Shown here: positions 1 to 12,263 of the stretch, piece by piece | How positions within the stretch are numbered: position 1 is the first letter of the stretch | Layout of the letters: every line of letters begins with the position of its first letter | Source of the DNA: Bimastos eiseni | Lineage: Eukaryota > Annelida > Clitellata > Crassiclitellata > Lumbricidae | Direction: 5' to 3' | Length of the DNA: 64,000 nucleotides | Assembly: GCA_959347315.1 (NCBI GenBank) | Contig: OY365806.1 | Location: 51,078,068 to 51,142,067 of the forward strand | The notes under the pieces: generated by a model | Told to the model about the DNA's origin: nothing | Database searches by the model: none | Seen by the model: only the letters and a program-made list of their open reading frames with translations | Program-made: the position numbers and the translations under genes

Positions 1-199
1 ACTGCTACTGCCTATTGTTGTGATACAAGCAAACACTTGCTCCGTAGGAGATGTATGCATGTAGTTGGGGACTAATCCTAGGCAGGCAATACAGATTAGA
101 CACACCGCCCGCCGTCCAACTGTGCCCAGGGTAATTAAGGGCAAGGAACGGCTGGCCTATTCACATTAATCGGCCGGCCGATTAATCGGTACAGCTCTA
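1..199. mobile_element. hAT-like family A element, right part only
   Basis: It matches the internal sequence of the copies at 10952-11677 and 21676-22358 (shared TGTGATACAAGC and GTAGTTGGGGACTAATCC segments) and ends with the family's terminal repeat CGGTACAGCTCTA. The left end lies outside the window. Confidence 0.75.
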
Positions 200-800
200 A
201 TTCATTCGTTTCGATAATTTATATAGCGCCTCTTCAAGGGAAACTACTCATAGGTGCTCCCAGCCCAGCCACGGCCAAAAAGAAATGACTTTAGCAGCTT
301 ACAAAAAGTAGGTAGATCATTGTAAGGGGAAGACAGAGGGCAACTGGGAGCCCATTCCAGGTGGATGGACCAACCACTGAGAAAGCTCGATGCAGCATTA
401 GTGACGAGCGGGCTCTGGACACAAGAAGCTTGCCTTCAGCAGAAGAGCGCAGAGCTCTACGCGAAAGGAGTTCAGACACCGGACAACACAGTTCAGTCAA
501 GTAGGATGGCGCCCAACCAGAGAGACACCGCCAAACTAGTGTCGCAATGCGGAAAGTAATGCGCTGTTGAACCGGTAGCCAGTGAAGGACATTGCGCATA
601 TAAGCTGAAACCGGTGAAAATTTAGGTATATGTCCAATAAGCCTGGCCGCAGAGCGAAGAACGCGATCTAAACGCACCACTAAGTCACAGGGAAAACCAG
701 CCAGAACAGCGCTGCAATGATCAATTCTGGTTACAAAAGCATGAATTAGGACTACTGAAGCCTCAAAGGAAAGAGAGCGAGTAACTGCACATATAGAGCA
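200..800 (-). mobile_element. LINE 3' end, L2/CR1-style, reverse-transcriptase C-terminus
   Basis: Minus-strand frame with [48 protein letters not shown] and [18 protein letters not shown], all standard end-of-ORF2 motifs. The 3' end reads into a TATATAA...GAATGAA tail. 5'-truncated. Confidence 0.85.
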
Positions 801-1239
801 TCATCGATAGCAAGCTACTTCTAGGGTGCTTTACACAACAGTTCACTGTCGTCACAAGTATATATATATTAACGAAATTCAAAAACAAAGCATCATGTAG
901 AAAGACTGGTTATAATAAGAAGTCTGTTTCGAGGGCTTCCTCAAGTAGGCATGATAAGAATTACACAGACATATATAAGAGGAAATGATTACTTAAGATA
1001 AGTCATGCTTGCCAAGATTAAGAAAAGCACATGCCTCACACAGATTATATATAACACAAAGCAACACAGAAGAGAAAGCAAAACAAAGGATCCAGATGAA
1101 GACTTTGCTGATGCCATGATACAGTCAAGCCAACATATGCCAACATGTGCTGATGCCATGATACAGTCAAGCCAACATATGCCAACATAACCCAACAATG
1201 CTCCAAATTATAAACACACAGCAAGATTGACTAACTCAC
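801..1239. other. no gene recognised
   Basis: Contains a 43-bp direct duplication (GATGCCATGATACAGTCAAG twice near 1111-1187). Nothing else supported. Confidence 0.5.
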
Positions 1240-1328
1240 CTCAGTCACAATCATCAAATCATCATCATCACTGACATTGTCATCATTGTTGTCATCATCA
1301 TTATCATTATTAAATGCAAACATGTAGA
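1240..1328 (-). CDS. possible acidic exon
   Basis: An 89-bp segment, acceptor ttgcatgcag|TC and strong donor GAG|gtgagt, reading VYMFAFNNDNDDDNNDDNVS and then DDDDLMIVTE. The Asp/Asn run comes from a GAT/AAT-rich stretch that could equally be a microsatellite. Phase 1 in does not join the phase-0 exons above without a missing exon. Confidence 0.3.
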
Positions 1329-2039
1329 CTGCATGCAATAAAAATGGAAATTCAGATATACAGTAAAAGTCATGTAATGACTGTTCCATTAACAGATGAA
1401 TGCAGTTAACATGTGTCCAAACCAAATTACACCGAATTAACATGTGGCTTCGCTCAAAGACTGGATATACACATTAGCCAACTCACACACAACCAAGTTT
1501 TTTATTGGATACTGACAATCAAAAATGGAATAATACAAGGTAGAATTACTGGGGAATTGACAGACAGCAGTAGGGAATAACCCTGAAGGGACTAAGGTAA
1601 TCTGGCAGAGACATCCTTACATCCAGGTTGAATTGATAGAGGATAGTGATTATTTGATGCATTATGCATGGAACAGCATACTTTGCTCAACTAAGTTAAC
1701 TATTTAGTTAACTATGAGATAAAAGGAAAAGTGAATAGAAAGAAACGTTAAGTAGATTGTAGAAACAAATATTTGAAAAATTTAACTTTGAATGTGTTAA
1801 TTTGAGTTAGACATGGTTCAAGGTTACTGTCTCACTAGATCTGAAGTGAATAGCTGGGTCTATAGCTATTCAAGTTACTTGGCTGATATTGGACAGTAGT
1901 GAAGTAGTTGGCATAGGCCGCTTGTAATTGGTTGTTCAGAAAAATTTATATATAAACTCATTAGTTTGCATCATAATTATTTGATTAACATTCAGTATAT
2001 GAGGATGTGAATAGTGTAAGTTAGATGTAAGTGGTACAG
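1329..2039. other. no feature recognised
   Basis: AT-rich, no supported frame or repeat. Confidence 0.5.
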
Positions 2040-2311
2040 AGTCTATGTGAATAACTGTAAAAGCTCAATCCTCTTGCCCTGCTGATCAACTTCTTGTACC
2101 TTGGTTGCAAACTTCTTTATCCCAGGCTTTTGCTGCAGTGGGTGCCTTACTGTGGAATTACTTTCTCCTGGCAGCAGGATTCTTGTTGGATCTCACCTGC
2201 ATCTCTTCGTTGTTTAAAAATCTTCCTTTTCACGGACCTGTTATGCTGAGATCACCTCTGCTGCCAAAGATGCTTTACAAATGTTCATATAATAACAATA
2301 ATACAAAATAA
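2040..2311 (+). mobile_element. LINE 3' fragment
   Basis: Plus-strand frame AFAAVGALLWNYF...LTCISSLFKNLPF resembles the F.VAAP.LWN.LP...LS.FK..LKT motif at LINE ORF2 ends. It ends in an ATAATAACAATAAT tail. Confidence 0.6.
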
Positions 2312-2329
2312 GTTGGGTCTTAGAATAAT

Positions 2330-2700
2330 TTAGTACAAGATGATTAAAAGACATCCAGCAGTATAGCAGTATAGCCTGCTGTCAATGCGACCAGAGACAG
2401 CAAGCAGGGCAGAGGGAGAGAGAGAGTCATGAAGGAAGGACTGTCCATCATCAGCATAGAGCTGGAAAGTTGAGGAATATTTAGAAAAGAGAGCAGGCAT
2501 GTCAGCCATATAATGAAGATACAAGATCAGTGGCCCTCCTTTTCTCTGGCTACCTGGCCTACCTCTCAAATGTGTGGCGATAATAGGACAAGGGTTCTAT
2601 CATCACCACAAATGAAATCTCAAGAAAGTCACGATCAACTATGTCAAAGGCAGCAGAAACATCAAAGAGCGAGTTGCGAGTTATCAACTGCAGAATAGAT
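2330..2700 (-). mobile_element. LINE reverse-transcriptase fragment with YADD box
   Basis: Minus-strand reading shows AFDIVDRDFLEISF, then after a break GPLILYLHYMADMPALFSKY and STFQLYADDGQSF. These are reverse-transcriptase palm blocks; the catalytic YADD is kept but the frame is interrupted. Confidence 0.75.
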
Positions 2701-2730
2701 GCCAGAAAACAAAGATAGCACAAGAATTTC

Positions 2731-3958
2731 CAGGGCTGTTAACAATACTGGAAAAAAGTATTGCAATAGCAATACCAATACTTCCTAATTAAAAGTATCG
2801 CGATACCAATGCCAATACTTTTTCTGAAAAGTAATGCAATACCAATACCCATACTTTTACCAATACTTGTCAATATGCTTGCTTAATTCGATCTTAGCAT
2901 AAATTATAATTCATGCATCGATAATTATAGAAAATTTCCAAAGGAATTGCTTGGGCCAATCACAAAGAATCTATAGAAGAGGACTGGTTACTCGTTTGTG
3001 GCAGCAGGATTCTTGTTGGATCTCACCTGCATCTCTTTGTTGTTTAAAAATTTAAATATTTGTGTACACGCTTTTCTCTTAAACACAGATGTCGCCCCAA
3101 TCTAAAGTTTTTTCTAGGCCTATTTGAAAATATGGTGTTTTGAACCTCTAAATGCATTTTTTTAAATTTTGCTGACATATCCAGTCATCATTTGTAAAGG
3201 TTGATGAATTCAGCTAGTTATTTTGAAAGGATCTAAAATTTCTGGCTTCTGAATATCGCCTAAAAACGGTTGACACGAAGGAACATGGGGACTTTCCAGT
3301 CCTGTGCGTATTGGTTCTTGGGCCAATCAGAATGTCTTTGAAGTAGCCTTCAGTCAAGCTGTTCAAGTACAATGCTCTGACATCGAACTTGCAATCTTCG
3401 TTTCCTCAGTCCTATTAATTTTCAAGATCAACCAAATTTGCAAGCACTCTAAAATTAATTGGGCAAGCCATTTCTACCAGTGAACGCAAATGGACATAGC
3501 CCTACTTCGGTCATTTCTTTATTTAGGCCAATAAAATATCCCATCTGTTCGCACCAAGGTATTTATATGGCGGATAGAGGCTATATATATAGGCCCAAAC
3601 TTATCAAAGCGCAACGATTGACTTCGCATATTTCTTGAGAAACGGTATAAAAATTTCAGTGAGAAAAAGTATTGGTATCGAGTATCGCTGACAGGCTAAA
3701 AATAGGTATTGTGATACACATGCGATACTAGCAAAATAAAACAATCACAATACTTGCTGCGATACTGACAAAAATATCTAAGGGGAGGTGAACCAGAATT
3801 GCCACAACTGACATGGAAGTAGGGTAGAATCAAGGTACGCAACAAATCGATACCCCAGAAGTGGAGTATGAAACCCCGAGTTCATAACAAATTGGTTCAC
3901 CAGAAGTGAGGTGTGATGGGTTTCGCCACAATACTTTATCGCAATATTAACAGCCCTG
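2731..3958. mobile_element. hAT-like family C element, 1.2 kb
   Basis: Terminal repeats CAGGGCTGTTAA and TTAACAGCCCTG are flanked by a perfect 8-bp duplication AGAATTTC (2723-2730 and 3959-3966). Subterminal AATACC/GTATTG and ATCGCGATACC motifs recur at both ends. No transposase frame is visible. It sits beside a LINE reverse-transcriptase fragment and carries a 50-bp segment (3000-3052) nearly identical to 2169-2220. Confidence 0.88.
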
Positions 3959-4111
3959 AGAATTTCCATGGAATGGTCGGCTCAGAAACCAAATTGTCTA
4001 AAGGGGAAATAACCAGAATGTTCAAAATAAGGAAGGAGCTGTAGTAAAACAAGTCATTTTAGAGAGTCCTGGAAAGTAATGAACGGTTGGAAATTGGATA
4101 TTAGTTATTTG

Positions 4112-4160
4112 GAACAGGTTAGGTTAGGATCTAGGTTAGGTTAGGATCTAGGTTAGGTCT
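4112..4160. repeat. short TTAGG-type tandem repeat
   Basis: GGTTAGGTTAGGATCTA repeated about 2.5 times. Interstitial and short; not evidence of a telomere. Confidence 0.8.
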
Positions 4161-5466
4161 CTTGAGTGTAGAAGAAATGATGTCTCGTTTCTGGGAGGAC
4201 GGAAGATGCTAGAAATGAAGGTATTCAGAAAGAGACATGTTAAATGTATACAATACGAAATTAAGCACATCATCAACTTCTGGCTGACACACAAGCAGAT
4301 CTGCAAACTAATTGATTCTAATTACATGTGTGATCCGTCGCACCAAAGCTAATTTAAAAAATTGTCATGATTTAGTCCACATAACATCATCTCAAGGATC
4401 TGTTCTACTCAAGTGAAATAAACGACCACACAATTTTCATGAATGTATCCTAAATTCATCTAAACAAATAGCCACAATGTAATCTTTCCAGACCCTTAAA
4501 TTTATCCCAATTTTGAAGCAAAACTACAGCATGTCTTGCAGTGATGTCAATCAAATTGCAAATGGCACACAAGATGTTTGGTGTTGTATGACTATGCTTT
4601 CAAGACATACATTTATCAGTCAAGCATCGATAAGATAGGACCATTTTCAGCTGATGAAAATCAATACCACGTACTGGAATCTAGAATGCACCAGTTCTGT
4701 AGAATGCCATTCCAACAGACGATCTCATCATTAACAAATATATTAATTATGGAGCCATCAACTATCATTTCTGGATTATATATAGTGGCGCCACCCAACG
4801 ATAATGCATCAATAACTATCGTATGAGACCTCTATATGGCGCTAGAGTAACGACCAATCAATCCCTGAGTGCGTGCTGCAGTGACAGTGGACACATCACT
4901 AAGTTCGCCTGCATGGCCAGAACGCTGTAACCAATGGCTGTATCTGTGTATACAATATAATGTTGCCCTAAACCTATGTCAATCTAGATCATGCAGCAAC
5001 GGCTGTACATGGATCATTCAATCAACTAATTACTTAATCTATACATAATGATGAATTCTAGATCATGCGCAAACACACCCAGCAATCGATCAGCTTCAAC
5101 TCATACCGACACGCTATTTGGTCCTAGGAACTAGCTCATATTAAACAACAATGACTTTCAGATGATTTTCTAAATGCTTCTTATTATGTTGTTCACATAA
5201 AGGAGTTACAGGTTAACAACATTGCCAACCATTGTAATAATTAATTCACAAATCAAAACCCTCAAATGTAATACTTGACTTCACTTGAGCCTATGAATAG
5301 ACTTCATAATAATCTGATAATGATCAGTTACGCAAGGTGGATACTCGAGCACATAATCTCAATGTTAATGACAACACAATGATAATAATATTACTAATAA
5401 TAATCCTCAAGCAAAACTTACTTATTAGTAAACTTACAAAATAATAATATAGGTTACGACACTAAC

Positions 5467-5502
5467 CAGACCCATGAACTTCGAACCACCCAGAAGAAGC
5501 TC
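5467..5502 (-). CDS. possible 36-bp microexon
   Basis: A good acceptor (ttaactattatcag) and a gttagt donor bracket 36 bases, open in all three frames (for example ELLLGGSKFMGL). The phase is compatible with the upstream AGAP exons. Size alone makes this weak. Confidence 0.25.
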
Positions 5503-6715
5503 CTGATAATAGTTAAGCAGATGACTTTATAGTGGTGAACGCACACTCTAAAGTGGTGAACGCACAAAAACACTCAACCAATCAGAAGATACCACCTTCT
5601 AGGAATGCAAACCACTGCATAGTCAGTCCAGCTAGTCAGGCAGGAAGAAGATGTCAGTCGTTATCAGGAAGCGAAGATTCATCAGCTTCACTGACCAATA
5701 GACTAGCGTTGATACATATTCAGGCAAAATAATAATAATTATAATTAAAATATTAACTCTATGACAAAACTGCAAGAGAACTCTTAATATACAGAATATA
5801 CAGTTAAAGGTAACATGCTTGTTGTTGACATGCTTCTAAATAATCTCCTCAAAAGCAAATTCACAATGTCAAAAGATCATCATTCAGTTGAGGTGCAAAG
5901 ACAGCAGCAGACCACAACAGACCAACGACCAAACAGACACCTCCCTCTGTGGATAAGCAGTATGGATCCATGTAGACAGACACACGTAAAGCTACCTAGA
6001 AAGACTTCCTGTGTTCAAAATGAACCAACTAAATGAGACCATGAGACTACAACATACGAAAGCAAAGCCACTAGTCTATAGATGTACACAAGTCTACCAT
6101 TAGATGCTTTACTTGCTACAAACCGACACTAACCTGCACAGTTAGAGAAAGATAGATGACACGGATATAAGAAAACTGTCACCAAAGGCGCCACAAGCAC
6201 AGCAGCCGAGACCAATATGTTAATGCATAATTGTCTATACTTGTGCCTTCCACAGATCAGAAACAAATGATTTCTCGTAACAGAAAAAAATCGACTGAAT
6301 CTGGAGATGGATCTGCAGTAAATGACTTGCTAACACAAAAAAAGAATCTAATTAACACAGAGGCTCAATAGTCTTTTAGGTCGCATGCCATCGCCTCTCA
6401 AAACGTTCACTGAGAGTCAGTCAACAACAACTTATCAGCTTGATTTCAATTTATTCGACAAAAACTCTACAACTAATCATAAAAAACTTCAAGCAAGCCA
6501 TCATGATAAGCAGCATCATTTCCTGTATTTATATCTAGAAAAGATAATTTCCAAATGTCTAAGCACTACTCTAGAACTAAGCACCAGATAAATTAAAAGT
6601 GCTGCATCAAATTCATGTATCGATGTTCAGTTGAGGCCTGCATCTAGTTGTCAGTGAGACCAGAGAGCAGATTATGATGATGTGGGATTCACAGTGGACA
6701 AGTGAGCCTCAAGGT

Positions 6716-7119
6716 TAGGGCATAACCGGAAATCACCTCGGACATTCGCCTCAGCCGAATATCCCATTTTTATCACTATTCGGAAGTATTCGCCTCAGCA
6801 AATATTACACAAAAAAATAGTTAAAACTAAAATATTTTTAATTCAATATTTTTTAAACATTTAACAATCTAAAAACTATAATTAAAAATGTAAAGCTGTA
6901 TGAGTGGTTATTACAGGCAAAAACATTTATTTTGCTAATTTTTCATTAAGCGAAACCATGAAGGTGACGAAAGTCAAAATTTTAAGCTTCGCCTGTGGAC
7001 GCTACTCGCCTGGCCAGAGTTGCCATTACTATTTGGTTCGTACCCGGATCCCGCAAATAGTGTAAACAAATACTCCGGATTCGGTACTCGGTGGAAATTA
7101 TCCACTTGGTTATGACCTA
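6716..7119. mobile_element. hAT-like family B element, 404 bp
   Basis: It begins TAGGGCATAACC and ends GGTTATGACCTA. The subterminal regions carry CGGAAATC..CTCGGACATTCGCC and GGTACTCGGTGGAAATT, shared with the copies at 38123 and 60465. No clean target duplication is present. Confidence 0.75.
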
Positions 7120-7333
7120 ATCAGGTAGGAATTCTTGAAGAGAGAACACTACAATTCAGAATAGGAAGCCTTGCAGTGATAAGTAGATGAGCCTGAGGTA
7201 GAAAGTAGTGTGCAAGTTGCAGTATTAGTGGAGGAACTAAGAATGTACAGAATCAAGGGAGAACTTCATCCCAGAGCTGAGTTTATGGCTTGTGGGCTAT
7301 GGATCAGTTTGAGAATTTGTTACAAGTAGTGAC

Positions 7334-7432
7334 TGAGTGAGAGGATAGAGTGAGAGGATAGAGTGAGAGGATAGAGTGAGAGGATAGAGTGAGAGGATAG
7401 AGTGAGAGGATAGAGTGAGAGGATAGAGTGAG
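7334..7432. repeat. 13-bp tandem repeat, about 8 copies
   Basis: Unit AGTGAGAGGATAG, nearly perfect. Confidence 0.93.
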
Positions 7433-7778
7433 ATAGGAGGATGGTAAAGAGTTCTCAAAGGTACTCTGGTAGTATTGTAGGAAGTTGTAGGTTCATGATA
7501 AAACTTTTAAGACTTTTTATATAGTCCCATCAAGGCCCAATGCAGAGTCACACAGTTACTGTGTGCCATTGACAGATGTGTGCAAAAGGGACATGTTCAA
7601 GGGTCTGACGCTGATTAGGAAAGGCATGAATCAACGACCCCTTCACCATCTATCTTGCTAAATGTCTAAACTCGATCTGAGGTGATGATGGCTGAACCAA
7701 GCAACTCAGTGTCAGTTGAACGGTTAAGAGACATAAATGCTGTTTGTGTCCTTTTAGACTGAGCCTTGTTAAATACAC

Positions 7779-7835
7779 CTTTAGAGCAACGTCTGGAAAC
7801 AATGCTCCAGCATGTAAAGCCCAAGAAGATCCATG
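7779..7835 (-). CDS. possible AGAP exon 13
   Basis: A 57-bp segment, acceptor tttgtgcag|CAT and donor AAAG|gtgtat, phase 0 at both ends, reading [19 protein letters not shown]. It fits the run of symmetric exons but is short and has no recognised homology; it may be chance. Confidence 0.35.
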
Positions 7836-10800
7836 CTGCACAAACCAGAAAGTGAGCTACAGGCAAAGAGCAGAAGACTGACATCTAACAGGCAGCTAAC
7901 TAACAGCATGAGACAGATCAAAGCCAACCGATCGACTGCAGTCAAAGTCAGCCGACCAACTTTAATAGGCACCTGAATTGAGTAGGATCGGTGACGAGGA
8001 ATTCGACTCAGCAACGGAGTCAAAGGAGCCTTATCCTTATCCTTAGGCACCTGAAACTCCTTGAAAAATGAGTCGATGCGGTCCTATAACACAACAACAT
8101 CGAGGCTCTGAAACAAACAGTCAGCCAGAAACCACACCAGGCAGCAAACCAAATGCACAAACTCTCCAACACAAACCTACCAATAACTAATACTTCAAGC
8201 TAACATATACATATAGTATATATACTACATGATATAGCAGAACATATTGAGAAGTTTCTACAAATACCAAATGATATATTAATATACTATGCAATCTGCC
8301 ATGACAGAATGCTTTAACATATGCAGTAGTTACCTACATTGTGGAATCAGTATCAGTATTTACAACATCCAGCACTTACAGCTGCCTCCTTAAATGGTCA
8401 ACCATTATTCCACAAAGCATCAACAACACAAAGTGTAAGGAAATAAAACAAAGCTGCCAACATAACTCAACCCAGAAACACTATTAAAAACAAAGCAGTT
8501 TCTGCAGCTTAAAATATGTAAATAATAATGCATCAGAAAAACAAGAAAAAGATACAGTACAAGGAGAGAAAAATAATTGTCCTACACTACAAGAAACAGA
8601 AACAGTCATGCGCTAACCCAGCAGGCATTAGTTGAAAGAAATCAGCATGCAATCATGAAAATCACAGAAATCTTGAAACAGACTATGAGGTATGAGGTAT
8701 GCAACATGGCTGGGCACTCGAACTAAGAACTTCTCACTCATCGAACAGACCTCGTGTACTATGGTCAAAAACTACCAGGATTTCAGTAAAGCCGTTATGC
8801 TTCCAAAATACATATTTCCAAAATACAGCCTCATGTAATTTAGCACCACAGGGCATTTTTAAATTGCCACACTCAGAGTCAGACAGGTGAGCACTAATAT
8901 GTTGAAAAGCATCATATTTCCCAAACACAAATCCTTCTTGGAATTTCATCATATCCCTGCCTATTGTAAAAATGTATATCTTTCCCATCAAAAAGAAGTG
9001 CCTTGGCAACTGAGATATAATGTATTGGAAGGAGCTAATTTCTGGTGACATAGGTCAATAAAAGAGTACAATATATAGGGAGGAACAATATTCAGATCTG
9101 TAAATCAATACACCAGCCATATCACTTCACCGTGCAAAGTAAGACTGTGCCACATTCACTGCCAAACTGGCAAGGAGACTTACTACTATGAGACTGAATC
9201 GATAGCGTGGTTCCTTGTGACTCAGCAGTGGTGCAAGTCCACTGCATGGATCATCTGGACTAGGTTCCGACTGAAAGAAGGACCACAGTCAGCCAGCCAT
9301 TTACAATGCTCATTAGAAACCTTAATAATTATTAATAAGTAGTAATCTGATGAGCCTAATTACTTCCCTTCAATGATCGTTGTCCAAAGGTTAACACTGC
9401 TCCACTCAATCATTTTTAACGAAGTGCATTTTCATTAAAATAGGATGAGTTTGGGTTTTTCCAGTAACCTGTACATGTATGCTTTTCCTGTAGAAAGTCA
9501 TTCCAGCACTTATGAAGTTGTCACTACATGGTTTCTTTAAGTAGCAGGCGTCTGTCCATGGGCTTTTGAGTAGTCATTAATACCAGGCTTTTCGAGAATC
9601 TCTTCCATGGATTTTCAAGTAGCCCGTCTGGTGTATTTCATAGGGATAAACTAAATGTCAATTTCCTGCCAAGTACAGAGTATTACAAGTGAGTAATATA
9701 GAGTGTAAATGCCAAGAATCAGATATTTAAAAAGTCTTATTCTCTTGATAAACAAGACTTATATTAATACTCGGGCCCATTGTCCAAGTAATGCCAAGTA
9801 CTACGATAACCGAGTTTTTGTTCATCCCTAGTTTTTCCAGCAGCCTATTGCAAAATGCACTTCCTGCTTCCTGCAACTTTTTCCACCTCACTAAACCTTT
9901 CAGGTCTGGATATGAAACTCATCATATCTAACTACCAGACCTAACTGCCACTATTTCTACTGATTCAATTCTTCACTCTCACACATTAGAAATATGGCGC
10001 ATTAGAATTCAGTCGATCATGCTATGCAACGATGAAAGACCCACAACTCACCAATGTACAGAGATAGATTTGCAACAAACTAAGAATGCTCGATATTCAG
10101 ATTTAAAGCACATGCACCTCAAATACACCTATATACGATAGATCTTAACATACAAAAAACTACAGTGCAATACCCTGGGTGCATTAATAAAATTAGAAGT
10201 ATTATTCATTCATTACAAGAATTTGAGTATAGCGCCTCTTCAAGGCGCTCCCAACCCCAGCGCCGCCAAATAAAAGTCTAAAAATGACAGATGAAAGACT
10301 GAGGGAATTATAGGAAGGGAGTGGAGCATCAAAGGGAGGCCATTCCTACCACTGAGAATGCACGGCTCCGCCTGGTGGTGGTGCGAGCATGAGAAACACA
10401 GTGGAGACCCTGTACAACCGATCGGATGGAGCGCGTACCCCGAGCACTAAGGGTGGGGCTGCAAAGTTCAATCAGGTAGGTAGGAGTTAAGCCTAGCAGG
10501 CATCGCCAGACTAGGGCAGCTATTTGATATTCGATTCGCTACCTGAGGGGGAGCCAGTGGAGGACGTGTCGCACATGTAGCCGAAGACGTGATAATAATA
10601 ATAGTAATAGCTGAAGACGTGATAAAAGTGATAACAATAACAAAAACAATAAAAATAATAAAAATAACAATAATAATAATGAAGCATTGTTCTAGAAGAC
10701 CCATTCTGTAACAATGTTCTGTAAACTTTTACAAATCCTGTTAAATAGTTCCTGCCTTTGGTTAAGACAGAAAATGTTAATATAATGACATAATGAAAAA

Positions 10801-12191
10801 ACTGTCTCATTCTGGTTCATCTTTGCCAATGCCTTTCTCAAGTTATAGGAGACCAAATTTGCCTCATTCTTGTTTCCACAACTCCATTACCATCTAGACT
10901 TCTGGTCGCTCTTTAAAGCATATAATTCAAATCAAACAAGCGTCTTAACCTTAGAGCTGTACCAATGTTGCTCTTTGCCAATTATGCCGTTACCGATTAT
11001 TGCCGATTATTTGTTTGCCGATACCCGATTATCTAGCAGATTATTTAGCCAATTATTTTAACGATTATTTCATTGTGTTTTCCAAGATGTCCTGTTCTAA
11101 AAGATACACCTACTGCTACTGCCTATAGTTGTGATACAAGCAAAACATTTGCTCCGTAGGAGACGTATAGATGTAGTTGGGGACTAATCCTAGGCAGGCA
11201 ATACAGATTAGACCGCCCGCTGTCAACCTTGCATGACGAAGAAGAGGAAAGATAATCTATGTAACTGGACGCCTTCTTCTAACATGCCAATTATGCCATT
11301 CCCTCCCCAGAAAGGCCACTTTTACGACCTGCCAATTTGGCCTAAAATGACATGATTGTGCCAAGGGTAATTAAGCAGGTACTATGACTCACTCAGCACA
11401 ACAGCTGTAGACACTTTCCCAGTCTATCACAATGCTTACTGGGTGGTCTGAAGTAGAAGCCCGAGTTCCCCACCCTATAGGAAGGGAATGAAATGCTGTC
11501 CTTCACCGATTCAATGAGGTTGCTGTAGTCATTTTGCCCGTAAAGACTTAAAATAACATTATAAAATGAAAAAAATTTTTTAATATCGGCGCCGATTATC
11601 TTATTGATATTTGATATTGCTGATATCTTCATAATCGGCCTGAATAATCGGCCGGCCAATTAATCGGTACAGCTCTACTTAACCTCAAGGTAAAATAGTG
11701 AACATTTATAATAACATTAATAATAATAATAATAATTTAGCTGATGCATATGGAGCCACATGCTTCTTGGCAGATCTAACATTATTATTCTTATGATTGG
11801 GATAAAAAAATATCAGAGACCTAGAAATGGATGGCGCAGGCCACAGAATAACCCTTGAGTTCAGAGACATTTCTTGCACGAAATAAACATCACAATCAGT
11901 AATGGCGAAAATGGTTTACACATTACTTTTAAGAGTTAAGTTAATTTCCTACTGTACACTGTTTTATTACCATATGCTGCAATAATTACATTACATCAGT
12001 GTTACGCAGCATAGAATTGCTCGACCTCTAACAGTCACGTAATATCAACTCGCTTAGGAAGCAATGCTTCAGTTGTTCAGTGCTGTCTTGGACCTTTGTA
12101 TAAAATTTTAATGGTGAGTTGACCGAAGAAATTTAAAATTCACAACCATGCGTATGAGAGCCATTCGTAAAAGTAGTTACCCATAGATCAC

Positions 12192-12263
<72 letters not shown>

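Larger units (their letters stand above)
3967..6715. other. no gene recognised apart from a possible microexon
   Basis: AT-rich intron-like sequence with short chance frames. Possible microexon at 5467-5502. Confidence 0.5.

Noticed and set aside
4112..4160. TTAGG-like repeats as telomere
   Set aside because: Only two or three short units, interstitial, within gene-bearing sequence.
8734..9051. 105-codon minus-strand frame between AGAP linker exons
   Set aside because: No family resemblance and no convincing donor; adjacent exons join in phase without it.
9780..9915. Minus-strand frame with [10 protein letters not shown], considered as the PH-domain start
   Set aside because: No donor consensus and no further PH similarity.
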